Below are positions 34,120 through 45,157 of a DNA stretch of 64,000 nt, one piece after another. Positions within the stretch are counted from its first letter, which is position 1; each line of letters opens with the position of its first letter. The DNA comes from Lineus longissimus (Eukaryota; Nemertea; Pilidiophora; Heteronemertea; Lineidae): the NCBI RefSeq assembly GCF_910592395.1, contig NC_088309.1:16120599-16184598 (forward strand), given 5' to 3'. The position numbers and the translations under genes are program-made. Below the pieces are notes generated by a model. It was not told the DNA's origin, searched no databases, and worked only from the letters and a program-made list of their open reading frames with translations.

Positions 34120-34757
34120 CTGAAAAGGAGAAAATCATTGCCTGAGTGTTAATCCCTAAAAAGTGAAAAAGTTGTTGCGTTTAATGCTACACTAGGGCTG
34201 GACATCCTGAAGACGTCTTAATAATAATATCGCTTTTGTAGTTGCATCACAAAGCCCTGAACTTCGGTGTATTGCCTTCATATTGGTGAATACTTTATCA
34301 ATTCAACGGGAATTGACGGGAAGCCTTCCATGAGTTTCTTTTCAAATGTAGCAAAATATTCAAAAAAAGGCAATCAAGGTCTCGACAAACTGGATGAAAG
34401 CAACCCAACATATTCTAAACGACAAAAGTGGCAAATCAATCATTCTAAAGCAATGAAAATTTTCATGAAAGGCCATGATTTGAGTTGAGGTGATGTTTAC
34501 GCTGAAAAGTGAAATAACTTGGAGTGGGGTCTGTGACGAAGGGTAAGAGCAATAAAAAAAACCCCGATACCCCAGGATGAGGGCTGGTCTGGAAGATGCC
34601 AAACGGTGTACAGCAGAATTCAACTTGCTGCACCGATGCATTATGTTCTAAATTCGATGCTAGAGCCAATCAGTTGGTGAGTTTATAAAAATTGCAACCT
34701 CCAAGAAGGGAACTGGAAAGCAATGATATTACTGTTAGAACAAAAAAACCTTAATAC

Positions 34758-34881
34758 CTTGCCCCGAATTTCCACAACTTCCTGACTCCTGAGTAGATAA
34801 CGTTCCAGTTCACTAAGCTCTTGCCTAAGGGACTGTTCCAGCTCTGTGACATCCTTGGTTCTACCAATATAGTTCTGCAAA
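34758..34881 (-). CDS. recombinase-like gene, exon 2
   Basis: A 124-nt exon between TTACCTCAG and GTATTA, phase 2 in and 0 out. It encodes LQNYIGRTKDVTELEQSLRQ, then ELSELERYLLRSQEVVEIRGK. The end VEIRGK is the start of the catalytic-Lys hairpin completed in exon 3. The Glu/Leu-rich helix corresponds to the 'L...E..L.......VEI.GK' segment seen in fish homologues. Confidence 0.8.
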
Positions 34882-35229
34882 CTGAGGTAAGAAAGAAGTT
34901 AACACTTTCCAAGAATTTACTTTGACAAGCATTACAAAATTGAGCAGCATTTACGACACAACAAATTTTCACAGCATCACTGGCAGCATTAACTGGAAAT
35001 TCAATCTAAGTCCTTTAACGTAAACAAACACACCAAACCAGTGCAATCGCTTTGCACACAAGTCCAAATCCCTCCAAGGGATAGGGGTAGTTATGCAGCA
35101 TGATACTTTTCATTTTACAATGAGTGTGCTAAGAAATTTTTTAAAAAAGACAGACCACTTGTAACAAAGACCTATTTAATGGAGGCAAAAGACCCTCCAC
35201 TATCTCAAAACCTATGGAAGTGAACTCAC

Positions 35230-37805
35230 GTCATTGCTTCCAACTCGCCTGTTCTTCTCTTGTTGTAGACAAGTAATCGTGTTTCAGCAATAGTCACAAC
35301 CCTTCGATAATTCTCATAGGTCAAGTCACCGAGGTCAAGTTGAGAAGTAGCTTTCTTCATGTACTCTTGAAGCTTCTTTAGGTCTTCTGGTTGTGGCAGT
35401 TTGACAGTCTTGTTAAACTTTCTCGTGTCAAGCGTTATCCGAGCGATCTTCGTCACCATCTCATTCCATTGTATCTTCATTAGTTCAATGAAATCGTTGG
35501 CCGTCTTCTTCATTTCACTGTCACCATCCTTTATGGCTAAAGCTACTTTAATATTTAGCAATCTTTTCAGATCATGGCCCAATCTTACCGCAGTTGAGGG
35601 GGATGCTAGTTCCTCTTCGTCATCAGCAGCTTGGGAAGCAGTGACAAGAGCACCCTTTACACACAGATCAAAATAGCGTGGGTGCAAATAGTGCATCAGA
35701 GTTCGATTTGAAGTTGTCTTTGTAATACCATCAGGATCAGCTGAGTCATCATCATCAAATTTTCTGAGGTTTATTAAGAAACGAGCTGCTTCTCGCATCC
35801 TTGATGAAGTGTAATATTTGCGTTTAAGTTTATTTCCAACATTCTTGCGCATCCAGGAGTTTCCAAGACTGACAATTAAATCATCATTCCTAGCCACCTC
35901 AGTTATATCATCAACTGTCATAATTGGAAATACTTCTTCTCTTAGAGGTTGGGATGCCAATTCACACATTCTTTGGGAGATGAACAAAGACTGTGTAACG
36001 AGTTCCCTCCTTGTCATTGATCTGCCTTTCAGGGGGCAATGGGCATAATGACGTGATATGGTTGTATCTAATTTCAGCCATTCTTTACACTGTGGGCAAG
36101 GGCCATATGTTCGCGAATCAAATCCTCCTTTTCCCCTTCGGCCAACAATTAGTTGACCTTTTTGTTTTTTTAACACGGACATATTGTGCTTATCATCCCC
36201 TTTGAATCTGATGATATCCCAAAGACGACGCTGGGATGCCTTGTCTGCTTTTAATATGTTCTGAATTTCTGGCTCATTTTTATGCAAGCGTAGATGCTTA
36301 GTAATTTTGGCAACAACTTTTCCGCAAAACCAACATGCATGGTAAAAATTGGAAACTCTTGAAACTTTCTTCCTTTTACCAAATACTGAATGGCTCGACT
36401 CCATCACTTTCTTGATGTATACCCCTCTCATAGCTTGGTCTCGAATTATCTTGCTTTCATCAAACTCCTCTTCCTCTTCATCATCTTCTACTTCAGGTAC
36501 TTTCCCATCAACTTCCTGGTCATTGTATCCATTTGACTTGTTTTTGTTGATTAATGAGGTAAATGACTTGGTCATACAGATGGGTATTACAGCCGACGCA
36601 TCAGTATCACTATCACCATTGCTGTCAGATATTACAGTCACTGGAGCATTGCTATCATCTCCATCTTCATCTTCAGATCCAGATGGGACATACTCACTGC
36701 CATCATCTCCGTCACTTATGCTGACGTCTGTCTCTGACAAATCCTTGTCTCTAACCACTGAAGTCATTTGTTCTTTCGGCCTCTGAACAAAATACTTTCT
36801 TATGTCACTGACACCTGGGACAGAGTAAGAACAACCCGGCTGAGGTTCTTGGTGTTGCTGACTGGCTTGATCTTCTGTAATTTCGTTGTCACTGTCAGGC
36901 TGTGGCTTGGGAGACGGTTCAATATCAGGCAGTCTGGAACTGTCAGTCTCTGGTGTATTGGATGATTGGTCTTGGCTTGATGCAGGTATGTGATTGTCAG
37001 GCCGTGGCTGTGGAGATGCCGTTGGTGCCTCTACTACATGTACAAGTACATATGGACTGGATGGTTCTGCAGGACTTCCGTCAGGTTGTGGTTGTGGAGG
37101 TGTACATGTAGCTGGGTCTACCACATGTAGTAGTATGTAAGGCTCTTTGGGATTGGGATACTCCGCCTTAGGTTGATTGGATGGTTCTGCTAGACTTCCA
37201 GTGCTATTTTCGGACTCTGGTTGTGGAGATAATGGTTTTCCCACATGAAAAAGTATGTAATCTCCAGGAATCGGACCCTCTGCTACAGACTGAATGACTG
37301 CTTCCACTGTAGAATTGGTTTCATGTACGTTATTGTCAGGCTGTTGCTGTGGCTGAGGAGATGTAGCTGTTTCTCGTTCGGCCTCTCCAGGAGTTGGATT
37401 CTCTGCCTTTTGTTGACTGGCCGGTTCTACTCTTCCAAGCATTTCATTGTCATTTTGTAGTCGTTGAGATATAACCAATTCTAAATGTTTATCATCAGGG
37501 TGACCCTCTGCCTCGGGTTGACAAGCTGATTCTGTTCGAGTCATGTCATTGTCTGGCGGTGGCTGTGGAGATCTCTCTGGTTCTTTGTCAGGATCTCTGG
37601 GAGGGATACTCTTCGTCTCGGGTTGACTAGCTGGTTCTTCTTGTGCTCCATTATTGTCATGCTCTGCTTGCAGACGTTCAGGTGGTACTGTGTCAGGTTT
37701 TGTGGGAGGTGAACTCTCTGGCTCAGGCTGACTGACATAGGCACTGACCGGGACAAATGGCTGAAATAATACATTTTTTTCTTCAAAATTCACAATCATT
37801 GACAT
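35230..37805 (-). CDS. tyrosine-recombinase-like protein, main exon
   Basis: One very long exon, open over 858 codons, ending in a GTGAGT donor after EAM-AC. Residues 1-340 are low complexity, rich in Pro, Gln, Glu and Ser with repeated 'SQPEAE' and 'PQPQPD' blocks. About 350-450 is strongly acidic. About 485-600 has two Cys/His fingers (C-W-F-C...H-L-R-L-H; C-P-Q-C...H-Y-A-H-C). The C-terminal 250 residues contain R-x-M-R-E-A-A-R-F-L, then VYNKRRTGELEAM, whose R-x-G-E-L matches the first catalytic Arg box of tyrosine recombinases. The ATG at 37805 is uncertain, because TATTATTTCAG at 37761 looks like an acceptor and the true start may be upstream. Related fish proteins, as I recall them, carry the same finger-plus-recombinase order. 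The role is unknown: a transposon-derived (Crypton-like) or domesticated DNA-binding protein. Confidence 0.85.
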
Positions 37806-37831
37806 TTTGTGTCCAGGCCAAACTGGTCATA

Positions 37832-38311
37832 CCAAAAATATATCACACCAAAAATAACTCGCAAATTGGCTTGTATTGCCAACTTCTTGATAAAAAGAGA
37901 CCAGTCCCGTCACGATAACCCCCCTAATAGCGAAGATACGGCGTCCCAAACCTTGGTAGTTTTCACCCTTAATCATGGTTTGTGCAGCAAATTTCCCGGG
38001 CACTCGCTACTTTCTACACAATATTGCAGTACATCAGTGGATAAATGCACGTAAAATAATCACGTGGCCGGGAACTTGGCTGTACACACCATGAATAAGG
38101 GCCACACCTACCAATGTCTGGGACACTGTATCTTTGCTATTAGGAGGGTTAACGTGACGGGACTGGTCTCAAGTTTTATCAAGAAAGATTCAAACTTTTG
38201 ATCTACAAAGAATGCTGGAATCCAAGCACAATTCTCTTCGTAATCGTTGACTGAAGTTGGCAATATAAGCCGATTTTCGAGTTGTATATTTTTGGTGTGA
38301 TATATTTTTGG
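37832..38311. mobile_element. 480-bp foldback MITE with TCATA target duplication
   Basis: Perfect inverted ends CCAAAAATATATCACACC lead into two imperfect arms of about 230 bp that include TTGCCAACTTC and GAGACCAGTCCCGTCACG. TCATA flanks both sides (37827-37831 and 38312-38316). It lies only about 20 bp upstream of the recombinase gene's first ATG. Confidence 0.85.
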
Positions 38312-39291
38312 TCATACTCATATTACGTCGTCAGTCGTGTTGTTATTTGACCAGTCAATTTACTCGTTCTTCCATTCATCAGTAATGTGGCCCAGCTATC
38401 CCACGTGGGTGACATGATTGAAAATGACGTGGCATGGAAATGGGTACACTGCGTGTCGCCAAAGTGCGAATGACGTCGAAATGCATTTAGGACACTGTTA
38501 TGTCACTTCGTTCTTCGCGACGTGGTTGCGAGGCATCGCTCATTGGTGGTTGCGAGGCATTGCTCGTTGCTGACGACGCCATCCATGAAGTTGGTGTGGT
38601 GCTGGCCTTATTTCTATATTTCTCAAAAAATAATCGACAGATTGAAAATCGGCCGTCGTAAGGTCACGTCCGACTTCGTCTTGCATACTCCAGGTTTTAG
38701 GTCGATCAAACCGTTGGTCTAGGAGGAATTCATGAACAAACACACAAACTTTTCTCAAATTTAGTAAGGATTACAAGTATGCAATTTTGTATCCAGATGA
38801 GCTTCACAGATTAAGTTTTAATATGCTTGATAATGAAATTGAATTGATCCACCATTTTAATTCCTGGTGTGTCTTTTTTTAGAGAGACTTGTTTGATTTT
38901 AGAATAAAAATCACACACTGGTCAATAGGATGCAAGCTCAGAAGGTTTGTGAATTTAACCCCGCTGCGCAAGACCAATTTGCTAAGCAAAATATCATTTG
39001 TTCTATTTTGCTTAGCACTTTTCTTCCCGTGTGCGGGCGATTTTACGCAAGTTTTTGCCTTTCCTGAACAAAACCAAAATACCTAACGTGTTTTATGCTT
39101 TTCGTCCGGCACACAAGAAGGACTTTTGCCACACATGCAGAGAACATCAAATACACTAGATAGTTTGCTTTCATTCAGGAAAGGAAAAAAAACTTATAAA
39201 AAATCGCCCGCACTAGAGGAAAAGTGCCAAGCGAACTGCCACAAATGACATTTTGTGTAGCAAATTTCTGGTGTGCAGCAACCAGATTTAC
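38312..39291. other. non-coding stretch
   Basis: It contains a short direct repeat GTGGTTGCGAGGCATYGCTC (about 38522-38570) and AT-rich DNA. No supported exon. Confidence 0.45.
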
Positions 39292-39396
39292 TTGCCTCTT
39301 TAGCATAATTGGGTAGATCGGTTTCTTTAGCATTATTGGGTAGATCTGTTTCTTTAGCATTATTGGGTAGATCTGCAACTCCTTCTCTTCTCGGGT
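39292..39396 (-). CDS. candidate exon with three 27-bp repeats
   Basis: Between TTTACTTTCAG and GTAAAT lies 105 nt encoding DPRREGVADLPNNAKE and two more copies of TDLPNxAKE. The in-frame 27-bp tandem repeats and the splice signals suggest a real exon of an Asp/Pro-rich protein, possibly upstream of the recombinase exon. However, its outgoing phase (1) does not match a direct join at 37760 (phase 0). Confidence 0.35.
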
Positions 39397-39929
39397 CTGA
39401 AAGTAAAGGATTCAAATCTTGTTTTTTTAAGTTGCCACGTCTGAAAACATGAAGCTTATCATCCAGTACGAACATTTTCCAAAAACCATTAACAGTGTAA
39501 TGTAGTTCTCAGAGATACACCCACTCTCCATAGCCAAGTTTGGGTACTACACTTCATCAAGAACCTTACTGAACACTATTTGGGCACTGAAAATCCCTTC
39601 ATCAATCAAATGCAATTCAACTGGACCAAACTTAAGTGAAGTGTTTGTTCACATTGGAATTGCAAGGAATGGACAGACACTGGTATGCCACTGCCAGAAT
39701 AGTCACGCATGAATTTATGTATCATCATTTTCGGTCATATTCTTTTAAATTAATGTATAATTTATCTGCTGAATAGCCTACCTGTCCAGTGAACGGGAGT
39801 AATTTATCCGCCAAGCGTCGAAAAAAATGGCGACCATCGGATGACTGCGAAGTGAAGAAGACAACCTCGTCCCAGGTGTAGATATGGTAATGGTTGTCAT
39901 GCGCACATAGGGCTATTCACAATGCATCG
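39397..39929. other. non-coding stretch
   Basis: No recognisable gene or repeat. Confidence 0.4.
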
Positions 39930-40320
39930 AGAGCCTCCAGGCGAGGTTTACTGGAACCATGGAAACATTAACTCCCAGCAGAGCCCGTCAGAGGGCACCA
40001 TAGTACTGGTGACGTCCAATATCAGAATGCTGTCCAACCACGACAGACGCAGACAGAACGTCTGCAATTTATTATTGGGAACATATAACGAAGTTCCCGA
40101 CAATGTAATTTTGAGCAGATTAGACAGATTTTTCCTGTTGGGAGTTCCCAACATGCCGGAAGTTCCCAAGAAGACCAGAATGTATGCACACTGTTCCAAA
40201 GAAATGTTATAATGTAAACACAGACACACAGACACACAGACACACACACACACAGACAGACACCATGACCAAACACAATATGGTTCCTGTTCTGAAAGAA
40301 CCAGGAACCATAATAAGCAT
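39930..40320 (-). repeat. ACACAG-microsatellite repeat with hairpin end, copy B
   Basis: It holds GTTCCCAACATGCCGGAAGT and a CACAGACACACAGACACACA array (40216-40262), then a hairpin with arms TATGGTTCCTG/CAGGAACCATA at 40279-40312. The text is an inverted relative of 20131-20520. It abuts the conserved exon to its right and probably inserted next to it. Confidence 0.6.
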
Positions 40321-40793
40321 CACCAACTGCATTCCATCTATTTTTGATCTGTTATGTGGGTACAGGTTCCCCAACGTAAGGTAAACTCCAAGCATTTTGT
40401 GTGTTTTTGTTTTGCAGAACCAAGAGGGTTGACTATTTCAAAGGCATCTTGAAACAAGATAATTTTTAAAGTACCTTGAAGCCGCCGATATAATTCAATA
40501 TTTTTAAATATGCTGCCATCTGTGAAGTCCTCATAGACATTATTTTGAGTCTGGCCAGGTAGTGGATTGCGATACTGATCTTGTACAGATTCATTGTTTA
40601 ACAAGGCGTTTATTGTCTCATTTATAGGGATATAGTAACAATATCTTTTCTCACCATCAGGTCTGACACCAAGTTCTATTTGAACAGTTAAAACGTTTAT
40701 AGTAGCATTTTCTCTTGTAGCTGCTACGGAGTTCCCCAGATTTAGCACTATGTGCACTTTTCTCTGACTGGAAATAAAATGTGAAGAACTCAT
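40320..40793 (-). pseudogene. conserved unnamed protein, exon with a frameshift
   Basis: The frame from ATG 40793 reads ...CYYIPINETINALLNNES, VYEDFTDGSIFKN and LKIILFQDAFEIVNPLGSAK. It then continues in another frame as MLGVYLTLGNLYPHNRSKID and GMQLVMLIM. 'Y-x-P-I...L', 'DFTDGS.F' and 'QDxFE[VI]VNPLGSAxxKHK...Y[FL]TLGNLxPH.RS' form a pattern I recognise from multi-copy fish and invertebrate genes, but it has no firm name. The frame change lies in a CACACAAAA run (plus 40396-40410) and looks like a 2-base CA-repeat gain. The exon ends where the microsatellite repeat begins. Probably a broken copy. Confidence 0.65.
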
Positions 40794-41095
40794 ACCTGGA
40801 CCATTACATGAAAAGGTTTCACCGGTTGACTAACTTTCTGAAGATAAATTGGAACTTTCCTGGGATCCCTTACTCCTGATCATGTTACAAACATCTATCA
40901 TGGAGGGAACCATGAGTGTGCAGTATAACAAGGACAACATCCACCAAAATGTTCATGTTTTTTACATTAAAAAAGTCCATATATGTTACCAAATGGAGTC
41001 CCCAATTCGTGTAATGACCCAACTATTAAAATCAGCAGTGACTTGCTTCATGACTAACAACTACTGACTAGTCCTTTTTGTTGCTCTGATCAGAT

Positions 41096-43164
41096 TTATT
41101 TATATTTAGCATCATCTGGCAGCTTCATCCGCTTTCTGTCCAAGCTCTCCCTCTCATTTTGTCATTTATCAAGCTTTTTTCTGGCAGATGTCATTTTCTC
41201 AACAGCAGCTGCTAGTAGGGATTGAAGTACAGACACCTGTGTGTAGTCTTTATCCTTCAGAGCATCAGAAAATCTGGTGTTTGTTTCTTTAAATAGCCTT
41301 TCAGCTACCTCCAGATCTTCCTGAAGCTTCTTGTGTTCATCTTGCAGTTTTTTTTCCGTGTCTTTGTGCTTTCTCTTCTTTCGTTCGTACTCCTTTTCTT
41401 TTTCTCTTTTCCTAGCCGCTTCTCTTCTTTTCTCTGCGCTTCTTTCTTTCTTGCTTCATCTCCCTGTTTCGACTTTTCCAAACGACTACGGTACTCACCA
41501 TGGGCATCTCTGATACTCTTCAACATCTCTTTTGAGTAAGTCATTCTTGGGATGTTTCTTCCTTCTGACTTAACAACATCATCAACCAGTCTCGGGCCAT
41601 TGATGGATTGTTCTGTAAGAAGCATCCGTTCTGTACCCAGCACCTTCTTTGCAACTGACAAGCTTCGCTCTACCTTGGCATTTCCGTGTGAGAGGCAATG
41701 TGTTGCCTTAACCAACTTTGCTAATGCAGGGAACATCTTAACACCAGATTGTTTTCTCATGTTCAAGACCTTGACCCAGTAGTGATCAATCCTGTGGTAG
41801 GTAACGGAGTCGCCGTCTTCAGTAAGGGACCATTCTTCAGGAATGTCCTTTTGCTGATAAAGTTTAAACTCGTCGACTACCACTGCTATCTCATCTGGCT
41901 CGAAGACTTGGGGTAATTTCTGCGCGAGACCCGGATGCAGCGATGGCCAGTCTCTACTTCCTGCATGTCTGGGTGCAAAATGCCAAGGTCTCGAAGGAAA
42001 GCATTGCCTTGTGGTAGCTTATTCATCAGATACTTGGTTGTCACCTGCAGAAAGGATCTCATACCTTGCAGTGAAATCTTGCGTTGATCGACACTGACTT
42101 TTGCAAGAGCTGCCCTGGTTGACTCTCCCACCTCCATGTCTTGATAGAGGCACTGTATGTCGGGATTGGTCAGGTCCAGCTGAAGTAATTGTTGAAGCCT
42201 CTTCCCTTCAAGGACATCCTTCTTCAAAAATCGATTCATCAGAGTTTTCACCAGTTGTGAACATTCGTCATGCAGGATGTGGACCAATTCGGCTTGCTGC
42301 TGGAATACTCCCAATATCTTATCAAACACTGGTTTGATATCAACAAGGAAGTGGAGCTGCAATTGAACACCATGGTCTTTCAGGCTCTTGCAAATCCTTC
42401 TGTACATATCATTGTCATTCAGGCTTCTTTCTGTTCGCTCTTCCCTGGAAGTCTTTGGTAGGTCTTTCAAGAAGTACTTGGAAACTGCTTCCATGTTCTT
42501 CAGGATTCTTTGAGTGCTGGCAAGAGGGTCAGCCATCTGGATTGCACGTGGCGAATGAAGACCTCTTCATCTAAATCAAGGCCCAGCTGTGTTTCAAAGT
42601 AGTTTCCTTCCTGCATGGGCTTTTCTTGAACCAATAAAATAGGTCCACGGCCAGCTGTTCAGCTTGCTAGCCATACACCTGGAAGCCATTCTTGAATCCG
42701 TTGTGGACAGTATGCAGGTTGCAAGGGGTTAAGTCAAGTAAGCCAGGACGGCCACTCTCCTTCAGCTCTTGATTCCATACCGTCTTGTTCACATTGGGTC
42801 CATCCGACCCAATGTTTAGAAACAGTGACATGTCCAACCCATACTCTTCAACTGTCTTCATAAGAGCCTGGGCAACGTCCTTGCCTTAGGCATGACCAAA
42901 AAACAGCGATTTTAAAAAATGTGTGATTACTTCCCCTTTGTCATTTTGCCAGAAACGAACAAGGACATCACACCGTTTCTTGTTTTGTAACGTCCCGGTT
43001 TCATCGAATTGGATGATGTACGGATTTAAAGACTCACGAACCATCTTTGACAGCTGCTGATTGAAGAATGGGGCCAATCCATCTGATATAAGATAATATA
43101 TTTTACCTTTACTCATTGTAAAGTCGTTGGTAATAGGCCCGGGAATGATTATAGACAGGCCCAC
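41096..43164 (-). pseudogene. decayed hAT-family transposase
   Basis: The order along the minus strand is: YYLISDGLAPFFNQQLSKM...IIQFDETGTLQNKKRCDVLV (first catalytic Asp); LNIGSDGPNVNKTVWNQELK (second Asp) and NLHTVHNGF; a helical insertion; then CLSHGNAKVERSLSVAKKVL, the C-terminal dimerisation box with the conserved 'ERSLS' Glu. A Lys/Arg/Glu coiled tail follows. Breaks: a stop at about 42886, another at 42667, frameshifts near 42530, 41920 (between HPDMQEVE and the next frame, which continues HPGLAQKLP) and 41345, and a stop near 41165. The last frame ends at 41096. It looks related to the ZMYM6/SCAND3-like branch of hAT proteins. No terminal repeats were identified. Confidence 0.8.
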
Positions 43165-43207
43165 GAGAACTCATTAACAATCATTGCTACAAATGAGACA
43201 TGGTAAG

Positions 43208-43349
43208 GTCACCTCAATCTAGTATTGTACTATGTGTATACATACAGTAAAGCAGATCCAAGTGTCAGGAGTAAGAGCTGGGAACTGGAGAACCTGCAAG
43301 CCTTCTGGGCCTGCTTACTATATACACATAGTATCTAGATTGAGGTGAC
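43208..43349. mobile_element. 142-bp MITE-like element
   Basis: Ends GTCACCTCAATCTAG and CTAGATTGAGGTGAC are perfect inverted copies, and TACTATGTGTATA-type text pairs further inside. It lies at the 5' side of the hAT remnant. Confidence 0.7.
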
Positions 43350-43714
43350 TGTACTTAGGTCTGACATGCCTATCACAGTGTCACAGTATCACTCGACTAA
43401 TAGCCCAATGCTAAATCAGTTGGAAGCGAGTGACTGTGACCATTGAAAGGCAGGGCAGGCAAGGTGCTGCGAATCTGTAACCAAAGTCATATTTGGTAAG
43501 ACGAGCACCGCAAAGGCCCCCCAGTTGACATCATCGGGGCTCAAAAACTCACGTATCCTGGCTCATATTATTTACTCACCTAATGTCAATAATGTTCTGA
43601 TGTCACCAATGACCATCAGCAAGAACATGTCCTCATGACTGTACAGTGAAACTTGTATGCCAACGACAGGGATCACAGCATTCGCAAACTCGCGTTGAAA
43701 TACCGGAAAAGAGA

Positions 43715-43850
43715 AAATAGGAAATTAAAGGGCAAAGGGAAACCAAAATATAGGGCTTATAGGGCAAATTTTGCCAAAAATAGGAATTTATAGGGAGAAA
43801 AAATAATAATAGGGATTTATAGGAATTATTTTGGCGCCAGTACCCTGTAG
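43715..43850 (+). repeat. purine-rich ATAGGG simple-sequence tract
   Basis: TATAGGG/TAGGAATT words recur about eight times. It follows the 3' side of the LINE remnant and may be its degenerate tail. Confidence 0.5.
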
Positions 43851-44658
43851 TAAGCCGAACCTTTCAATAAGTACAATTTGCTGCTCACTGTATCCTTTGG
43901 TTTTCGTTTTAAGAACTTGCCACAGTTTGCTGTGGCTTGTCGGCCGATTTCGGCCCGAAGCGATGTACTACTTCACATTCGATGTTTACATCAATTGTGA
44001 GTCTATCCGCGATGAAATTTGATACAACTTGCTCAGTATTTTCGTTCACAGTTTCCTCGGTGTTGCAGAACAAAAGATTGTCCTTCATAAATCGGGCCTG
44101 GATCTGCAATATTTCCGTTCTTAAATCGGCGTTTTGTTGGCGGACTTCTGCCAACGATCCTTGCAGATCAGAACACTGCTCCATGATGTCCTCGAAACTT
44201 TCACCCGCGAATTTCGTTGCCTGTTAGAGATCTGCGACTGTGCGGTTCATTCGGCTTATCTCCGCGGTTAGATCATTTGTCTTGCTCTCATTTAGATCGA
44301 GCTTGCCAGACTTGCTCTGGATATCTTGCAATTGTCCACTAATGTTTTTCATCCATTCAGTCAGTTCAGTGGGATCAGACACCAGATTAGACGGTGACAC
44401 AAGAATTCGGTGACCGGGCCCCTGGCTTAGATACAAGTGCGTTGGCGGTGGTTGCATGCATTGTCCCTGTGAGCTCTTTGTCCGACCACGTCCAGTGCCT
44501 GCACTCGTGGCACTCTGCTGACCACAATGGCTACCACATCGACTTTGGTTGGCTAAATTCTGCACCGGTATGGCCTTTCCGGCCGTGTTACCACATCCTT
44601 TTTGCTTTGCCGGCTCATCGGTGGGCATATTTGCTTCAGTTGTCAGAGAAACGGGCAC
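43851..44658 (-). pseudogene. LINE (L1-like) ORF1 remnant
   Basis: From ATG 44658 there is a Gly/Gln/Pro-rich N-terminus and then heptad-like sequence (GQLQDIQSKSGKLDLNESKT...). An in-frame TAA at 44226-44224 follows, and the same frame continues as QATKFAGESFEDIMEQCSDL and a coiled coil. Next come RFMKDNLLFCNTEETVNENT and DVNIECEVVHRFG. 'DNLLF.....ENT..VV..FI...L.ID..IE...VHR.G' is the RRM/Transposase_22 pattern of L1-type ORF1 proteins. Near 43910 a one-base shift leads into KFLKRKPKDTVSSK. No reverse-transcriptase ORF2 follows, so this is a truncated, inactive copy. Confidence 0.75.
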
Positions 44659-44751
44659 GTAAAGTAAATGTACTCCAAGTTACTCACGTTTTAGTCCGCT
44701 ACCTGAACACAACTGGCCTGCTCCTTCCTCGCCATATTTTACCTTTTTGGC

Positions 44752-45025
44752 TCACCGTAAGGGGAGTCTATACGATAGCGCTGTGTCCGTCGGCGGCGGC
44801 GTCGTCGTTGTCGTCGTCGTCGTCGTCGTCCGTCGTGTCCTGTTTCAGAAACAGTGGCACGTTTCTTAACCGCTAGGGCTATGAACTTGAAACTTTGTAC
44901 ACAGCACCCCCTAGGTCAGGTGACCTCTGACACTGAATTTCGGTCTGATTTGATTCTCAACTTGGCCACCAGGGGGCCAAATGTTGATATCTAAAAAGTG
45001 TGATATCTCGCTTATAAGTGGTTTG
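44752..45025 (+). repeat. CGT-tract repeat family, truncated copy 5
   Basis: It keeps the head GGCTCACCGTAAGGGGAGTC, a CGT tract (44790-44840) and one internal unit with GGCACGTTTCTTAACCGCTA and CCACCAGGGGG (44963-44973). It stops after AGTGTGATATCTCGCTTATA, where unrelated sequence begins. Confidence 0.8.
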
Positions 45026-45157
45026 CTTAGCATTGCTTTTTGACACTAAAACATGTTCTTGAAGCGCGGCCTCGGATTTCAAAATGTTCTCTAACACATC
45101 ACCATAGTCTCTATCCAAATAGAAAAGTCTGAGTTGCGAAGCGTAGTGTAGGGCCAT
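45020..45157 (-). CDS. possible first exon, open into repeat copy 5
   Basis: From ATG 45157 the frame reads MALHYASQLRLFYLDRDYGD then VLENILKSEAALQEHVLVSK, an ordinary-looking protein start with helical character. Past SNAKQTTYK it runs into the dispersed repeat and stops at 44957. No clear donor was found before the repeat. It could be a real N-terminal exon truncated by the repeat or a chance frame. Confidence 0.35.

Noticed and set aside
36349-36786. 145-codon plus frame rich in Ser
   Set aside because: It is antisense to the acidic region of the recombinase-like exon.
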